The notes: a model not told the origin generated them from the sequence alone. Shown: positions 1 through 11,965, numbered from the stretch's first letter. The stretch: 64,000 nucleotides of DNA from Sthenelais limicola (GCA_942159475.1 OW804096.1:110148194-110212193), one strand, 5' to 3'. Numbers and translations are program-made.

Positions 1-189
1 ATTCATGTATTCATGTATTAACCTTACTGGAATTGTATCCAATATTGTTTAATGAATGAAAGCTAATTTTGTGATTATTCCAATGTTGCCATCATCAAAA
101 TACCCCAAACCGAACATTCTCTAAACATAGTCTGCTGTGTACCACTTTCGCCCTGGGATTTATTCACAGCTAAATATTATTGTAAGAAC

Positions 190-277
190 TTAAAGAGGGC
201 TCGTAAACCTCCCAATGTTGGAGAACTGCCCCCTTATCGTGTTTAAGATCATAATAAACGTTTACAAATACAAATAA
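190..277 (+). mobile_element. LINE-like 3' end fragment
   Basis: A short block ends in AATAAA (253-258) followed by an imperfect TTTACAAATACAAATA tail. Short tandem tails after a polyadenylation-like hexamer are typical of 3' ends of 5'-truncated non-LTR retrotransposons. No reverse transcriptase sequence is visible upstream, so only the terminus would be present. It directly abuts the broken gene fragment to its right. The element class is inferred from tail structure alone. Confidence 0.4.
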
Positions 278-282
278 CCAAG

Positions 283-688
283 CCCCTGGGATTCGACTTG
301 AAACTGACAAACCAAAGCCTGAGAAAAGGCCTCACTGACGATGACATACTTCCAACCGAGATCGCAGAGTTAACTGGACGTAAGAACTTATATAAATCCA
401 CTAAGAACTACAGCATTGACAGCATGAAAAACAACCCAGAAACCGATGGCCCAGACTCATCTTCTGTACAGTCAGAAAACGCGTTACCACCCAAAAGATC
501 CGAAATGATATTATTATTCCCAGTCAAACCGTGATGACCTCAAGTGATGTTTCAGCCATCTCCGAAGCTGGCCTACCCACGCTCCCAACAAAAAGGCAGA
601 AAACATAACGAGTGCTATATTTCATGGAGCCAATATAAATGGAAATGTCAATGTATATATCCATTACCATGTGTCCCCATTGATGTAA
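283..688 (+). pseudogene. Broken gene fragment, 3' part, two frameshifts
   Basis: Three consecutive open blocks read as hydrophilic protein but sit in three different frames. Block 1 (283-500) contains GLTDDDILPTEIAELTGRKN and later PETDGPDSSS. Block 2 (501-605) contains IIIPSQTVMTSSDVSAISEA and ends LPTKRQKT before TAA at 606. Block 3 (about 596-688) contains AIFHGANINGNVNVYIHYH and ends with TAA at 686. The frame changes near 495-503 and again near 600. Each block continues the style of the last, and the third has a beta-like G-N-V-N-V end, so this looks like one decayed C-terminal coding region. AATAAA follows at about 715. I do not recognise the family. No intact start or splice acceptor is visible, and a LINE-like tail lies immediately upstream. 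A retrocopy truncated by that insertion, or a last exon with assembly errors, are both possible. Confidence 0.45.
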
Positions 689-1001
689 ATATCACAATGT
701 AAATAATATGCCTAAATAAAATGTTAATTCTTGATTGTACCCACTTTTGTGTCCTCGGATGTTTCGGTAAAAAAGTCATGAGTTTGCCAATATGGCATAA
801 AAAGAAAAGAAGAGAAAAGTAGACATCGACCAAATATCATGAAAGAATTCCGGCAAAGTAATGTCGACCCTTGTGATCGTAGTTTGTCATTATAATATTC
901 AAAGTTGAATGGTTAAAACATACTATGAAAAACAGGAACGATATTCACCACTGCAATAGGGTTACTGATCAGTCTTCACAGCTGATATCTTGTCTAGTTG
1001 T

Positions 1002-1056
1002 ATTTGAACCTTTATTACATATATATGCATGTGATATTTGAACCTTTATTACATAT
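1002..1056. repeat. Two-copy direct repeat, 34-bp period
   Basis: The 21-base word beginning ATTTGAACCTTTATTACATA occurs at 1002-1022 and again at 1036-1056, separated by a short TGCATGTGAT-like spacer. It lies at the left edge of the foldback element that follows. Confidence 0.8.
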
Positions 1057-1059
1057 GTA

Positions 1060-1481
1060 TGTGATTTCCAGGGTGCGATTCAGGGGTGCTATTTGAAAAG
1101 TCAAATAGCACCTATGTGCTATTTGAGCCGAACTGGTAACACATGACCGAAACAACGCAATTTGATTGGTTTGGCGACGTTGCGCTCTTGGTGACGTTGC
1201 TCTATGCTGCCTAGCGCTGCCTTGCAAGTTTCGAAAGTTTTCGAGGAAAGTTCCGATAATTTGGCAAGAAATACAGTAATAATATAACATATAATATAAC
1301 ATAAAATAATATAAATATAACAATAAATCTACAAATCAATATGTAATAAATACCAAATGGCACTCTGTACGGTTTATAATCGGGTCTCAACGAGCTGAAG
1401 TACGGAACGAGTCTCAAAGGGATGAGTTCCGTTCTTCAGCTCATTGAGACCCGATTATAAACCATACAGAGTGCCATTTGG
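1060..1481. mobile_element. Foldback/MITE-like element, copy 1
   Basis: The right end is a large hairpin with arms 1353-1408 and 1426-1481 (56 nt each, a few mismatches) around a 17-nt loop. Arms start CCAAATGGCACTCTGTA and contain TTTATAATCGGGTCTCAA. A smaller hairpin GGTGCTATTTGA/TCAAATAGCACC is at 1085-1112. The interior carries words CGCAATTTGATTGGTTTGG (about 1156) and a TTTCGAAAGTTTTCGA stretch followed by AATTTGGCAAGAAATACAGTA (1228-1278). The same words recur near 20.3-21.65 kb and, more degraded, near 27.0 kb, so this is a dispersed non-autonomous family. No transposase is visible. Left boundary approximate. Confidence 0.7.
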
Positions 1482-2599
1482 AATAAGAACATCAACAACG
1501 ATGGCTACTAGCATCAGGTTTGTTCATCAGGATAAATTGCATGAATATTTGTCATTTTAAAAAAAATAATCTAAGTATAAATTATTCAAAATGTTGCTTT
1601 ATTTCGTATGAAAAGTTCGATAAATTTATACAAAACAGACCTTGGACTGTCATATCACACTTGGTTACGTAATCATGTGCGGCCTCCATTATGCTCCGGC
1701 CTTGCTACGATTACTGCTTATGAAATAGACCCCTCGATTCGTATGCCCCTAATGCAGACACTGTTTGATATGACCGTGAGACCTTCTGCCTCGATCAGGC
1801 ATCGATGACATCCTCGAGCTACGGATCAATTTCCATATTATACCAGTAGTAGTCAGTACACTATTCAACTTAAATGTCCATTCTGAACAACATATTTTTA
1901 CAGTGTTGCATCTTATTAGGATATTATTAACACGGAGCTATGTTCTAAGATGGGTGATAGAATCAGATCATGCATTAGAGAAACCTGTAATGCTCTGCTC
2001 CGAAAAGTTTCGAAAGAAAACTAATACTTGTTAATGTTATATTATTAGAAATATGAGGGCGTTGTCAGCGAGGGAAACGCCCATGTTTGTTGCTGGTGCT
2101 CGTCTGTCTATGAAAAAGATGCTCTAAACTGTGTATATTTATGAATGACTGCTTTCATGATTCACTTGCTTTCATGATGACAGTCTGACTCATATCCCTG
2201 AGGACCTATTCATATTTCTGAATCGCATCCTGTTTCCTGTTGTTTTACCTAGTATCAATTGTTGCAATGGCTGGGAGTGGCCACTGCACTTTGAAGTTAG
2301 CGAAGTTAATGTCAAGGAATGATTATATCTCGTATGACATACTGAATCTATTTCACGAGTCAGTCAATCTCAGCACGAATACCACGCGTCTTTGTTCCGC
2401 GGACCTTTCTAAGTAGTGTTCCCTTTGAAAACACACGAGGCACAACAAATATTTCACCGAGTCCCAGACTATGGATGCAGGTGGAAGATGAATTCGCATT
2501 CGAAATCAGTTTAACAAATGATTAATAATAGAGAAGATGATGAAAAAGAAAGTCGATAACGTGGACAGAGTATATATTGCTACGATTCAAAGGTTGCCT

Positions 2600-4260
2600 T
2601 TATACCCTTCAGTCTATAGACGCTAGACATGCCCGTACACAGACGCTCCTAATATATGGGAATTTCTGCTTCCCTGGATATTGTAGGATGTTTAATCTAG
2701 ACATTTCCTTGATCGTCAGTGTTCTCTGGGAAGGTATCTTATTGTACATTGATTGCAATATGCTTTGAATCCTCTCTTGTTGAGTATTCTTATTTGGACA
2801 TTCGGTCGTCTCTGTGTGCTGCAGAGAGAATTGTAAATACTTTTGAAATGACATTAAAGGGAACAACATAGTCCAGATTCTCGCTGTATTCTTCATTTCC
2901 CATCACGCGTAGTTCAAAGGACTCTTTGGATTTTTAAAAACTATTCTGACTAACGACAAGGAAGCAGCAAATAGGGGAATCATAATTGAAAACCAACGCA
3001 ACAAAGATTGCTGTTGTAAAGAGGGGTAATTCCTCTCGTTTATTCATTTCCCTTGTTACAAAAACAGGGTTAATATTCACATACAGTATCCTTTGAGCTG
3101 TTTGTTCTTTTTGGACATGACAGACAATCGGTCTTACAGTTATGTTGTCAGTGCATGTCTTCATACCTTTAACCTTGATTCCCTTGACCTGTAACAATAT
3201 AAAATAGTGTGTATATATTTAACCTCATACATGTATGTATCATGTACCATGTACTTAACCTTGGCGAATATTTGACAACAGAAAAATGATTGTTTGGACG
3301 TCTTCACACATGAATACCCTACAAATGGGATATTTTGCAATAATTTATTGGAAACATCTGTAATAATCATATATATGTATATACATGATCAAATGTAGAT
3401 TCAAATATGGAAAAGATGGAATAATAGCAATCCTCGTGTATATTTCTTTGCATATTTCTTCAATAATCGTGATTAAACAATTATAACATAGGCTTTTCGT
3501 ATAAGAAATCTCATGAACGGGAATAACTTTTTTCATAGGAACACTTGACAAACACCGATGTGGGTTAGTCTTTAACAAGTAACTTGGATATACAAACTAC
3601 CTCCACCATTCAACGTACTCTGTAACAAAGTTGTTTTCCCTTTAAAAATTCAAGAAATACCACACTTTTCATGAGTATCATCTTTCCGTCGATCCCGTAT
3701 AAGAACTTTTGAAAGGGGAACATAACATTTAGAAGGATACGAGTAGTTAAATGGCACTTGCAACTATATGGAAGGATACTCAGTAAGATTGTAACACATT
3801 TCATGGCTATTTGGACATTCTTCATAGCAAGTAACTGTTGAATGGAATAATTTGTAAGATATCTGGACAATTTGGAAAGATCTATTGGGGGTACATAACT
3901 TGTAAAGGCTGCATATAAAAGGAAAGATATATTTTATGGATGTACTTCAGTAGAAGAAGGTTGGTACCTCGAATTTTTCCAACGACAGAACGACCGACTT
4001 CTTTAGTCTACATTTCTATAACTATTCCAACAAAAACACCATTTCTTGAAAAAGAATAGTGAAATGGATGCAGATATATTCCTTTGTGGGTTTTTATAGA
4101 CGGGTTATCAGAAAATATAAAAGCAGACGACAAAAGTGAAAGGAACCCATGTTTTCCCAGGAAATTTTGTTCAAGATATTCAAGGTATAGCTCAAGGTCA
4201 AAGGAATTCAGCTCACTGAGCCTCGTTGTATCTTCAGGACACAGGTGAGGCAAGAAAAAC
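2600..4260 (-). other. Diverged exon-like blocks, possibly one coding region
   Basis: On the minus strand this stretch holds several protein-like open blocks with acceptors beside them: before 2838 (CAATTCTCTCTGCAG), before about 3190 (TTTATATTGTTACAG) and before about 3902 (CTTTCCTTTTATATGCAG). Blocks contain short cysteine-proline motifs: TTECPN (about 2800), CLSCPK (about 3110) and CYEECPN (about 3810); another open block at 4008-4253 contains LCPEDTTRL. The open frames change between blocks and stop quickly, so no continuous protein can be assembled. This could be a decayed array of related exons or chance in AT-rich DNA. No family is recognised. Confidence 0.2.
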
Positions 4261-4261
4261 T

Positions 4262-6500
4262 AACATACCAGTAGAGAAGATAGCTGTTCTCTCTTTCTTC
4301 TCAAGAGTTTCAAACCTAAGGTTACTCCCTCAGAACACAGGGGACCTAATCTAGCCCACATACTTCTAAAATATCAAAAGGCATAACATCGCTTCCCTTA
4401 CTCAGACATCTAACGCAGAATGGTTTCTCAGCAATTATTATTTGTGCCATTCACATGGACCGATATAACTATAATTAACTTTGTGTTTTAGTCAATGGGT
4501 AAGGTACAAAATTCTGGGGGCGCATCTACATGTGACACACAAAGCGGCATCTAGGCACGTCCAAATAGTTGCTGTCCCTTACCATCAAGGTATTTTGATA
4601 GTGAAAGTGAAAACCTGATATCAAATTTTCAAATTGCCTTGAGTTTGTAAATTTCAAATTTTTAAGAAAGCCACAAATGTGGACGATTAAAGGAATACAA
4701 GTTTTTTGTGCTTAACTTTTAGAATATCATTATTCAAAATTATGCAATTAGTAGTTTTTACAAAACAACAAAACCTACCAGTACATACGTCTGATCTTTC
4801 GTAAAGTTCATATCAAAATTTCAATTTGACGAATTCAGGTTCTCACTTTGATACCACTGCTTCATTCCTGTTTTCGATATTCCAAACCTGATTGATACAT
4901 GTTCTCACTTATATGATCATTGACATAATTTTCATAAGGTGAATCCATGCACACATAATCCTGGGTCTCAATATTCTTTGGAACCTTCATCATAATAATA
5001 GCAGGTTTCATATTGTCCCAAACCATCAAATGATAAAGGCCCCTACAAATATATGCTTGACTTAGAGACAGCAACAAATACAAACATAATTATCGTGTAT
5101 GTACGCACAGTCCATTGTAATAATATGATTTTTGGGTGAACAGACGCCGCACTGATCAGGAAGATAGCAGTTCTTCCTTCATATTCCCCATCTTTCCTTA
5201 TAAAACCTCAGAAAGATTAGGACTAAACTGTTCGTCCGCTCAGTCACTTTTACCCTATCTTACGAAAGAATTGTTCAGAAACGAACCCTCGCAGGCGCTG
5301 GCATGCGACAGTAGCAATTTGTTCATTCTATAGACAAATAGAAACAGGGAGGGGTAATGAATGGTAACACACAGTTTTATATTGCTCTATGGCTAAAGAC
5401 CATCGAGTGAAGCCACTATTGGCTTCTTCAGTACATCGATATACGTATTATACAATTAATAGAACAAGTATATTAATTCATTGCTAATTTTTATTTATAC
5501 AACCACAGTGGTTATATTGGAATACAGACGCCCAGTCGCATCTATGTGTTGACTCCGCTCCCCCTGCATGTATATAGGACTAGGTACACAGTTATAGGTG
5601 ACTATCATACAGAACAGGTATTAATCATTATTTCATTTTATTTTTATTAACACAGAACATTCAACCTTGTGATAATTGGCTCAGCAGAACGTCACAGTAG
5701 TATCACACTCACTGCTGTCACAGGCAAAGTTCCCCTCCTCTCTGTCACACATTGTGACAGTCACTTATAAAAAGCAAACGTACTCTTCATTCAAGTCCTT
5801 CTTATAATCATTTCACTCACACATTCCATGTTTACTTTTGTACAAAATTCTCACCTTCACTCACTCGATGCATTTTCATTCTCACTACAAACTTCTTTTA
5901 CCTTGAGACCTCACACGTACAAATGGGTAAAATTCCTTCACACGAGTTCAGTTTCTACTTCTAGCCAAAGTAGCCCCTTCGAATCCACTACAGGATTTGG
6001 ATAACCAGCACTGGGGCTCTTTCTTTTGCAAAGAGAACTCAATTGTTACATCTTACCCTCCCTTGTTTCCATTGACTGATTCACTCGATGAAATTATTTT
6101 TGTTATTCGTATGATTGAAATAATAATGCGCGGCACAAAAACACATCCATTAATCCTTATGTTTGGATCAGTGTTTTGTGTTATACGTTCTTCAAAAAAG
6201 AATGAAGACTTTAAATTGAAGGTTTAAGAGCCAACAGTTTGTTCTCTGTTTCACTGGAAACCTTGCACAATCTCTTCTATGGCGAAGTGTTAAAGCATTA
6301 ATGTCTTTTATTATAGCATTGAAAGGACCAATAATGTCCATTTTTAAGAATTCTTTGATTACAAACATAAAGACGATGACAAGCTATGTCATCTATTGAC
6401 AATCATTTAAAAAGTGATATTCTTCAAGCACTATTTTGGGAATATAAAATACATTCAAGCTATTTGGCATGTTTGATGTCAACATTTTAACAAATCATCA
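4262..6500. other. No gene recognised
   Basis: AT-rich sequence without a convincing exon on either strand. A 65-codon frame at 5136-5333 (+) has no splice signals or recognisable domain. No repeat structure was noted. Confidence 0.4.
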
Positions 6501-6522
6501 ATATAACACGAAGGAATAATAC

Positions 6523-6750
6523 TTATGCAGGGACAAGCCCATGTTCACATAATTTCATCCGTTTGTGACTCACACCCTTTGATATGCAAATCGTACCAAA
6601 ACAAACGTTGAATCTACGCGGTGAAAGCACACAGGTTTCCTCTACAGTGTAAAACGAATGTGGCACATTGACATACATATGCACTTGTGCCGTCTGGTGG
6701 GTATTTGTAACATAATCTATCACAGCTCTAAAATGTATTAAGCGATCAAC
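6523..6750 (-). CDS. Possible terminal exon, unknown protein
   Basis: A 75-codon frame follows an AG preceded by CTCTAATC at 6751-6752 and ends in TAA. It includes HMYVNVPHSFYTVEETC and FGTICISKGVSHKRMK, a mixed composition with regular cysteines rather than low complexity. The polypyrimidine tract is weak and the frame is open a few codons further upstream, so the start is uncertain. No domain recognised; could be chance. Confidence 0.25.
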   Translation of the reverse strand, partial: VDRLIHFRAVIDYVTNTHQTAQVHMYVNVPHSFYTVEETCVLSPRRFNVCFGTICISKGVSHKRMKLCEHGLVPA

Positions 6751-6759
6751 CTGATTAGA

Positions 6760-8540
6760 GGTTCCTGTTACGGATTAATTCAACATTAAGCATGGCGTCT
6801 CGAGGCCTTCTATGTGCACACCAATTACTTTGACAAAAGCCAACTTGAACAGTAATAGTTCTTTCACCTGTTATTGTCTTATTCAACGTGATTGACAACG
6901 CTTTGTTTAAGAGCCAAATTATTTCTCAGAAAGTTTTCTATTTAGTTTTCAACTTAGATGGAAAGGCAAATATAATATAACAATAAGTACGTGGTGTTTG
7001 TTAAAACCATCACCATTATGTATAAAAGCTAACAAAAAGTACAGGTGGATAGGAATATTGGCGACGATTAAGCTATTTCCATTAAGAGCAATACCAACTG
7101 ACACATACTCACTCCTCATTCTCACTGTGTGATGTTATTATATGCTAGATGGCCTTGAATAGGTATCCAAACCATAATACAATGCACCACCAGCGTAACC
7201 AAATGAATGCATGAAAGGTCATGACAATTATGAGATAATTAAGGTACCTCTCTAAATAGATATATGTATATATCAATGGCCTAGGTCCTCTATGGCATAT
7301 GCATAGTGTTGTAGTTGAAATATTGATGGCTGTATATATTATTCATGAATATATTATGACACGTTGATACCGAACCCGTAAACTAACTAATGAGGGACGT
7401 CATCTAGAATGCAATACACACATTTCTACCACGCTCAAAACATTGACGATCTTAGCCTAGAAACGTGCCGACATTCGATGCAGGCGGTTGTTTGAGTGTT
7501 GAAAATAAGAGGAGAAAACATTACTGCTCTACCATTAATGCTGAATCCTAGGCCGAGAATAATAACGTCGTGTGTGAAAGGGATCAGGGTATGGTGATAG
7601 AGGATACATTGGGATGTAGTGTAGAAAATCTATGATACATTCCTATATGTGAATTCAAAACCTCCAAGAAGATGTCTTTTTTCCCTTTCTTTTTATAGAA
7701 AAGCCCCGCCCTTCACAAGTTTAAACTGTGCCTCCTTTATTTTTTATAAACTTTCCCCTGAATTCCCTCATCATACCCCATATTTTATTCGCTTTTTATT
7801 CATATACAAAATGGCTTTTTGTACACAGAAAATAATGGAGAAGAAAGCATGCTTATATATCCTCTCATGTATTGTACTAAATACCTACTGGTAGCTAGGC
7901 ACACATATGTATGAACCCATCTTGACTGCATAATATTATATGCTTTGTTTAACACATTGGAGATATGTCACATCTAGGCGCTTTTCCATAGGACTATATC
8001 CTACACACAGAGACAGTCAGGCTACCAACTATGTTTTCTCGTAGTCCTTTTTAGAAATACGATGAACATAATGTAGACTATGGATAAAAGAGATCCTCTG
8101 TCACAGTAAGAGTTTCTGAAACAGATTTCGTCGAACCGTATAGTCATGGCGGGATTCGTTGTAACGAATGTTTTCCATCTTTGATTAGTGTCCAGGGATC
8201 CATAATACATCCCGGTAGCACACAAGAATCGTCAACAACAGGACAACCGAGAAGGGATTAGCACGATTACTCTTGTTTGTTCATGTTGGAGAAAATACAG
8301 AGATTTCCGGGGTGAGTTTCCATAGGAACCCTATCCCAGTTTGAAGAAGGGTATCATCATTCCAACCTTAAAACCTAAGTCTAAGTTTTCATGTTGGTTA
8401 TGATCAGAGGTGGAGAGGAAAATCTCCGGAAGAAACACTCCACAATATCATAATTTGTAAGTCACAAATATCATTTTGCTTCGCTGTGTAGAACAAATGA
8501 ATGCTTCCGTTTTCAGAGAGTACACACACAAGCCGGTCTA
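6760..8540. other. No gene recognised
   Basis: AT-rich stretch with short frames only and no clear splice-bounded exon. It probably lies in an intron or upstream of the plus-strand exons at 8560 and 9400. Confidence 0.4.
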
Positions 8541-8559
8541 GATCGACTATATTTTCCAG

Positions 8560-8635
8560 ACCATCGGAGCGTCATTTTAGACGGAGGAGAAGGAGACGTA
8601 AGAGCTGCAGAAGAGACCTCGATATATAACACTTT
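8560..8635 (+). CDS. Possible internal exon, unknown gene
   Basis: An AG preceded by GACTATATTTTCC opens a block reading HRSVILDGGEGDVRAAEETS. Two donors fit: GAC|GTAAGA at about 8598, leaving phase 0, and TT|GTAAGA at 8636, leaving phase 2. The phase-0 donor would match the exon at 9400. Incoming phase is 1. No domain is seen in so short a piece. Confidence 0.3.
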
Positions 8636-9399
8636 GTAAGATTTTTTGCCTTATTTTTGTTGTGATTGGTTTAAATATATAATATAGACTATCATAAGCA
8701 AGCGACACCAATAGAGAGAAACTCTTGAGAAATACGTGCCTAAGCATACCATTCTCTTTTTATGGACTAGTCTCTTGGTTTTGTTGAGAAACAATAATGA
8801 AAGCAATGTATTCCATTGACAACACAGTTCCGAGATGTCAAGATCAAGTACTACTTTTGAGTTCAGCTTGAATATTCGATCTTTTGCTATAAGCACGAAC
8901 GGATCACCTTACGTAGGCTCAGCGTACACCAAAACAAGACAAGTGGCATAAACTAGTTAGGAAAACCCACCCAATATAAGGATTTCTGTTGACAGACTCC
9001 GGCGAGTAATTTGCTTACAAAATTTGTTGACGGCATAAATATTCAAAGTGATAGTGTTGACAACTTTCCTTTGATCATACAATCATATCTAACACCTCCA
9101 TGGCATGGTTTCAGTGTTTGGTTTCTTTTGAGCAATTCGTTTTGACATTTCTCCCCATCTTTATTAATAACATTTCTCAAATTGAAATAACAAACATGTG
9201 AAATGATATTTGTATCACAGCTGCTCTACGACTGAGATGAGTAGCGGATCTATTGGATCTGTTTACCTTTTCTTTTAAAGAGAAAATCAATTTTAGAAAA
9301 AAAAAGAGCTTCCGAAAACCACCATCGTCTTCTAACATTGGTTCAGTGAACTGTTTGGCATAGGTCATTTCGGACTTGATGCATGACCTTTCTTCACAG

Positions 9400-9774
9400 G
9401 ACCCCCGTCGCTACAAGACCATGACATTTTACAAAGGTCATACAATAGGACCCAAAGAAAATCAGTACGAACTTTGTAAATGCTCTAAGACGGATCTGAA
9501 TCATTTCTTATTGCTTTTAAAAGGGTATCCGTGTTCAATGATGATGCTGCTAAAATCGATCAAGCCATATATCAACGAACTTCAAGCTTTGCCTATAAAA
9601 TGTTCCATGCACTTGATTATTTATGACAATGATACCTTTGTGAAGGATAGATTCAGCCCGTGGATGACAACAAATTGGACACATTACTATCGTCTAGCCA
9701 CAATCTTATCATGGTCGGACTGGATCAAAAACTGCATTGACAGAATGACCCTATACCTATATTCAAGCCATTAA
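9400..9774 (+). CDS. Probable terminal exon, unknown protein (~124 residues)
   Basis: One of the longest open frames in the window that follows a good acceptor. ATGACCTTTCTTCACAG ends at 9399 and the frame runs in phase 0 to TAA at 9772. The sequence has balanced composition, with LCKCSKTDLNHFLLLLKGYP near residue 25 and FSPWMTTNWTHYYRLATILS near residue 85. There is no signal peptide or transmembrane segment in this exon and no domain I can name. It may pair with the exon at 8560. A chance frame of this length is unlikely but not excluded. Confidence 0.45.
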   Translation, partial: DPRRYKTMTFYKGHTIGPKENQYELCKCSKTDLNHFLLLLKGYPCSMMMLLKSIKPYINELQALPIKCSMHLIIYDNDTFVKDRFSPWMTTNWTHYYRLATILSWSDWIKNCIDRMTLYLYSSH

Positions 9775-9799
9775 TCTCTTTAATTCTAGCAACGATGTA

Positions 9800-11000
9800 T
9801 ACGTTGTTTTTAATTTCAGTTTTTCAATGCTTATTTCCAAAATAACATGTGGATATTAGTTGGAATATGGTCTCCAATCAATTGAAATTCTCTTCGTGTC
9901 TTCTCTCTTTCCGAATCAAGTAGATAACCGCAAAAGTTCTCCTTTCATCAAACCTTTGTATGACGTTTTTTTTTGCACCGAGGAAATGTTTGTCCAGTCC
10001 TCAATCCTGTTTCTATCATCATCAGTTTTAATGATGCCATTCTTCTCCCTTGGATGTTTCTATAGTTGAACGTGGACTAACATGGATACATTGTCATAAG
10101 ATGTGGGACGCTTGCACTGATTTGGTCCATTATGAAGATCTCTTGCCAGGCTTCTCTACCAGACGCGGTGTCTCAACTACCTAGGTACTATCTAATGGGT
10201 AAATCATTTGGCACTGTGCTTATGCAAAAAGGGGTAATAACCCCTTACCATACGCTCCTTGTGACCTTTTGCATCCGCTTGTTTTATGGAGCAATCCATT
10301 TTAACATTGCGGTATATGGAGCGTGTTAAACTGCATTGCAAAAGAGGGGACTGGGCATCGCCAAGCACGCGGTAAGTTGGGTTATTTCTCAGCAACATTC
10401 CTTCTGCATGATATTTCACATTCCAACACATGAAGGACTTCGCGCTGTCCATTCGTCATTTCAATTATATTAGTATAACATCCTTTTTTAGGGAACGTGC
10501 ATGGTGATATCATTGATTAATTTTTACTCTTATGAGATATGAATCCTTATTTCACTAACAGGAGTCCTCCATGTGTTCTCTATTCACGATGGTCCATCCC
10601 TTAATTGTGTCTTTTGTAATGCAGTAAAGCTAAAATCCAGCCACCCCTAAACTGTTGGGTTGATTCCTTCCAAAGTAGTCACCGTGGAAGAGTGCAAGTG
10701 ATTGTCTAGGGGTGCTGGATGAAATCTGTGGAAGCCTTGTTATTTCTGATTTTCAATCTAATGCTACACAAATACACCGTAATCTGTTAATCACCGCGGC
10801 ACATTGTTCTAAGTATTTATATGACTCCTAAACAGTGGGTCACACGTGAGTACAAAAGTGGGCCTGTCTCAATCAAGAGCCCTTGCAGCTACTACCGAAA
10901 ATTGACTATGTTCTTCGTTATTACTGAGCAGCTGTGACTTTCCTCTCTCCGTATTGTTCATGAGTATGTCATATATATTATGAGTCGCTCTTTTCTATTG
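9800..11000. other. No gene recognised; likely includes 3' UTR of the RING gene
   Basis: Short frames on both strands overlap without splice support. The part next to 11029 lies downstream of the RING gene stop codon on the minus strand and would be its 3' UTR. A clear AATAAA for that gene was not found close to the stop. Confidence 0.4.
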
Positions 11001-11028
11001 GACGACATAGTGGGATGAGGGGTAGGCA

Positions 11029-11598
11029 TCACTGTCTTGTGACATGAGGGTGGCGTCGTACCTTGTTTCCGCTGCTGTACGTCGTGTGCTGAACAGGAAG
11101 CTTTGAGGTGGACCTCTGTGAACTAAGCACTAACGGTGCGTGTTTGCTGTCTTTGGTGGCCACAACGTGCCGTTGAGATATTGTGGTGTCTTTGGCCGTC
11201 GGTTGAAGGATGGGTGTTTTAGTCGGTACGAGTGACTGTGGTGCCTTGCCTGTCGGTGAGGGCAATAGAGCCGCCGGATGGCGGGAAACTGGGACGAGAG
11301 TCGACTTACCACCGAGTTTTCCCCCGAGTGTACCTTTCGAGAGCGAGCCTTTGGTGCTCGAAGACGAAGAGGATTTTCCAAAAAGGGCTTTGGCAGTTGC
11401 GCCAGGTGATTTTGACCTTGGTAATGGCGGTGCCTGTTTCAGTTTAAGGACACGGGTGCGGCAGACGACGCAGCGCAGGGGAAGGCATCGCTGCGTTACC
11501 GCCACCTGGATCGTCTTAACGAAACACTTGCGGCAGACCACTCGATGTCCACATGGGTATGTCTGCATTGTGGCCTTCGCACACAGGCATACGACACA
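11029..11598 (-). CDS. RING-HC finger protein, last exon (probable E3 ubiquitin ligase)
   Basis: The exon starts right after a strong acceptor (TTTTTTCTCTCTTTTGCAG, AG at 11599-11600) and reads in phase 0 for 189 codons to TGA at 11029. Its first 46 residues form a classical C3HC4 RING: C-x2-C-x11-C-x-H-x3-C-x2-C-x17-C-x2-C, with core words TYPCGHRVVCRKC and LPLRCVVC. RING-HC domains bind two zinc ions and usually recruit E2 enzymes to transfer ubiquitin; that function is inferred from the fold. The remaining ~140 residues are Ser/Thr/Lys/Pro-rich and basic, probably disordered, with a serine run and Gly-Lys-Gly-Gly repeats. A RING close to the C-terminus followed by a disordered tail does not let me name the family. 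G+C is clearly higher than in the flanks, as expected for an exon. The upstream exon is at 14892-14971. An antisense frame of similar length is a shadow. Confidence 0.8.
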   Translation of the reverse strand, partial: CVVCLCAKATMQTYPCGHRVVCRKCFVKTIQVAVTQRCLPLRCVVCRTRVLKLKQAPPLPRSKSPGATAKALFGKSSSSSSTKGSLSKGTLGGKLGGKSTLVPVSRHPAALLPSPTGKAPQSLVPTKTPILQPTAKDTTISQRHVVATKDSKHAPLVLSSQRSTSKLPVQHTTYSSGNKVRRHPHVTRQ

Positions 11599-11660
11599 CT
11601 GCAAAAGAGAGAAAAAAGGAGTTAGTTCATTTCTATTAGAAAAACACTGTAAGATGATGA

Positions 11661-11766
11661 TATACCCTAATAGAAGAGTGTCAACGATATGGTTACATAC
11701 ATGTCAATTCTTGCACATTGAAGGTGTTCTAAGCGATATTCCATGCTGAAAATTTGGAATTACACT
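11661..11766. repeat. Direct repeat, copy A
   Basis: Begins TATACCCTAATAGAAGAG and includes AAGGTGTTCTAAGCGATATT and CCATGCTGAAAATTTGG. Nearly identical to 13011-13112. Both copies lie in the last intron of the RING gene. Words TTGTACACCGTTA follow both. Confidence 0.85.
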
Positions 11767-11859
11767 ATCTGGAATTACATTATCTTGTACACCGTTATAT
11801 ATATATATAGACATACATGTACTATGGTGGATCAGGGGGATGGGGATGGAGTATTAGGG

Positions 11860-11965
11860 GAAAAGTCCTCGGGGTGGGGGTGGGGGTCCTAGGGCGGAAA
11901 GGTCCAGGAGGGAAATCTCCGGGGGAGGGGGGGGGGGGGGAAGGTCCAGGTCCAGGTCCAGGGAA
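11860..11965. repeat. G-rich low-complexity tract
   Basis: Repeated GGGGTGGGGGTGGGGG and an uninterrupted run of about 14 G near 11929, then a tandem GGTCCA word. Several G-runs of four or more lie close together, so G-quadruplex formation is possible. Located in the last RING intron. Confidence 0.8.

Noticed and set aside
11210..11749. 179-codon plus-strand frame opposite the RING exon
   Set aside because: It is the antisense shadow of a G+C-rich RING exon that has a perfect zinc-ligand pattern and a strong splice acceptor.
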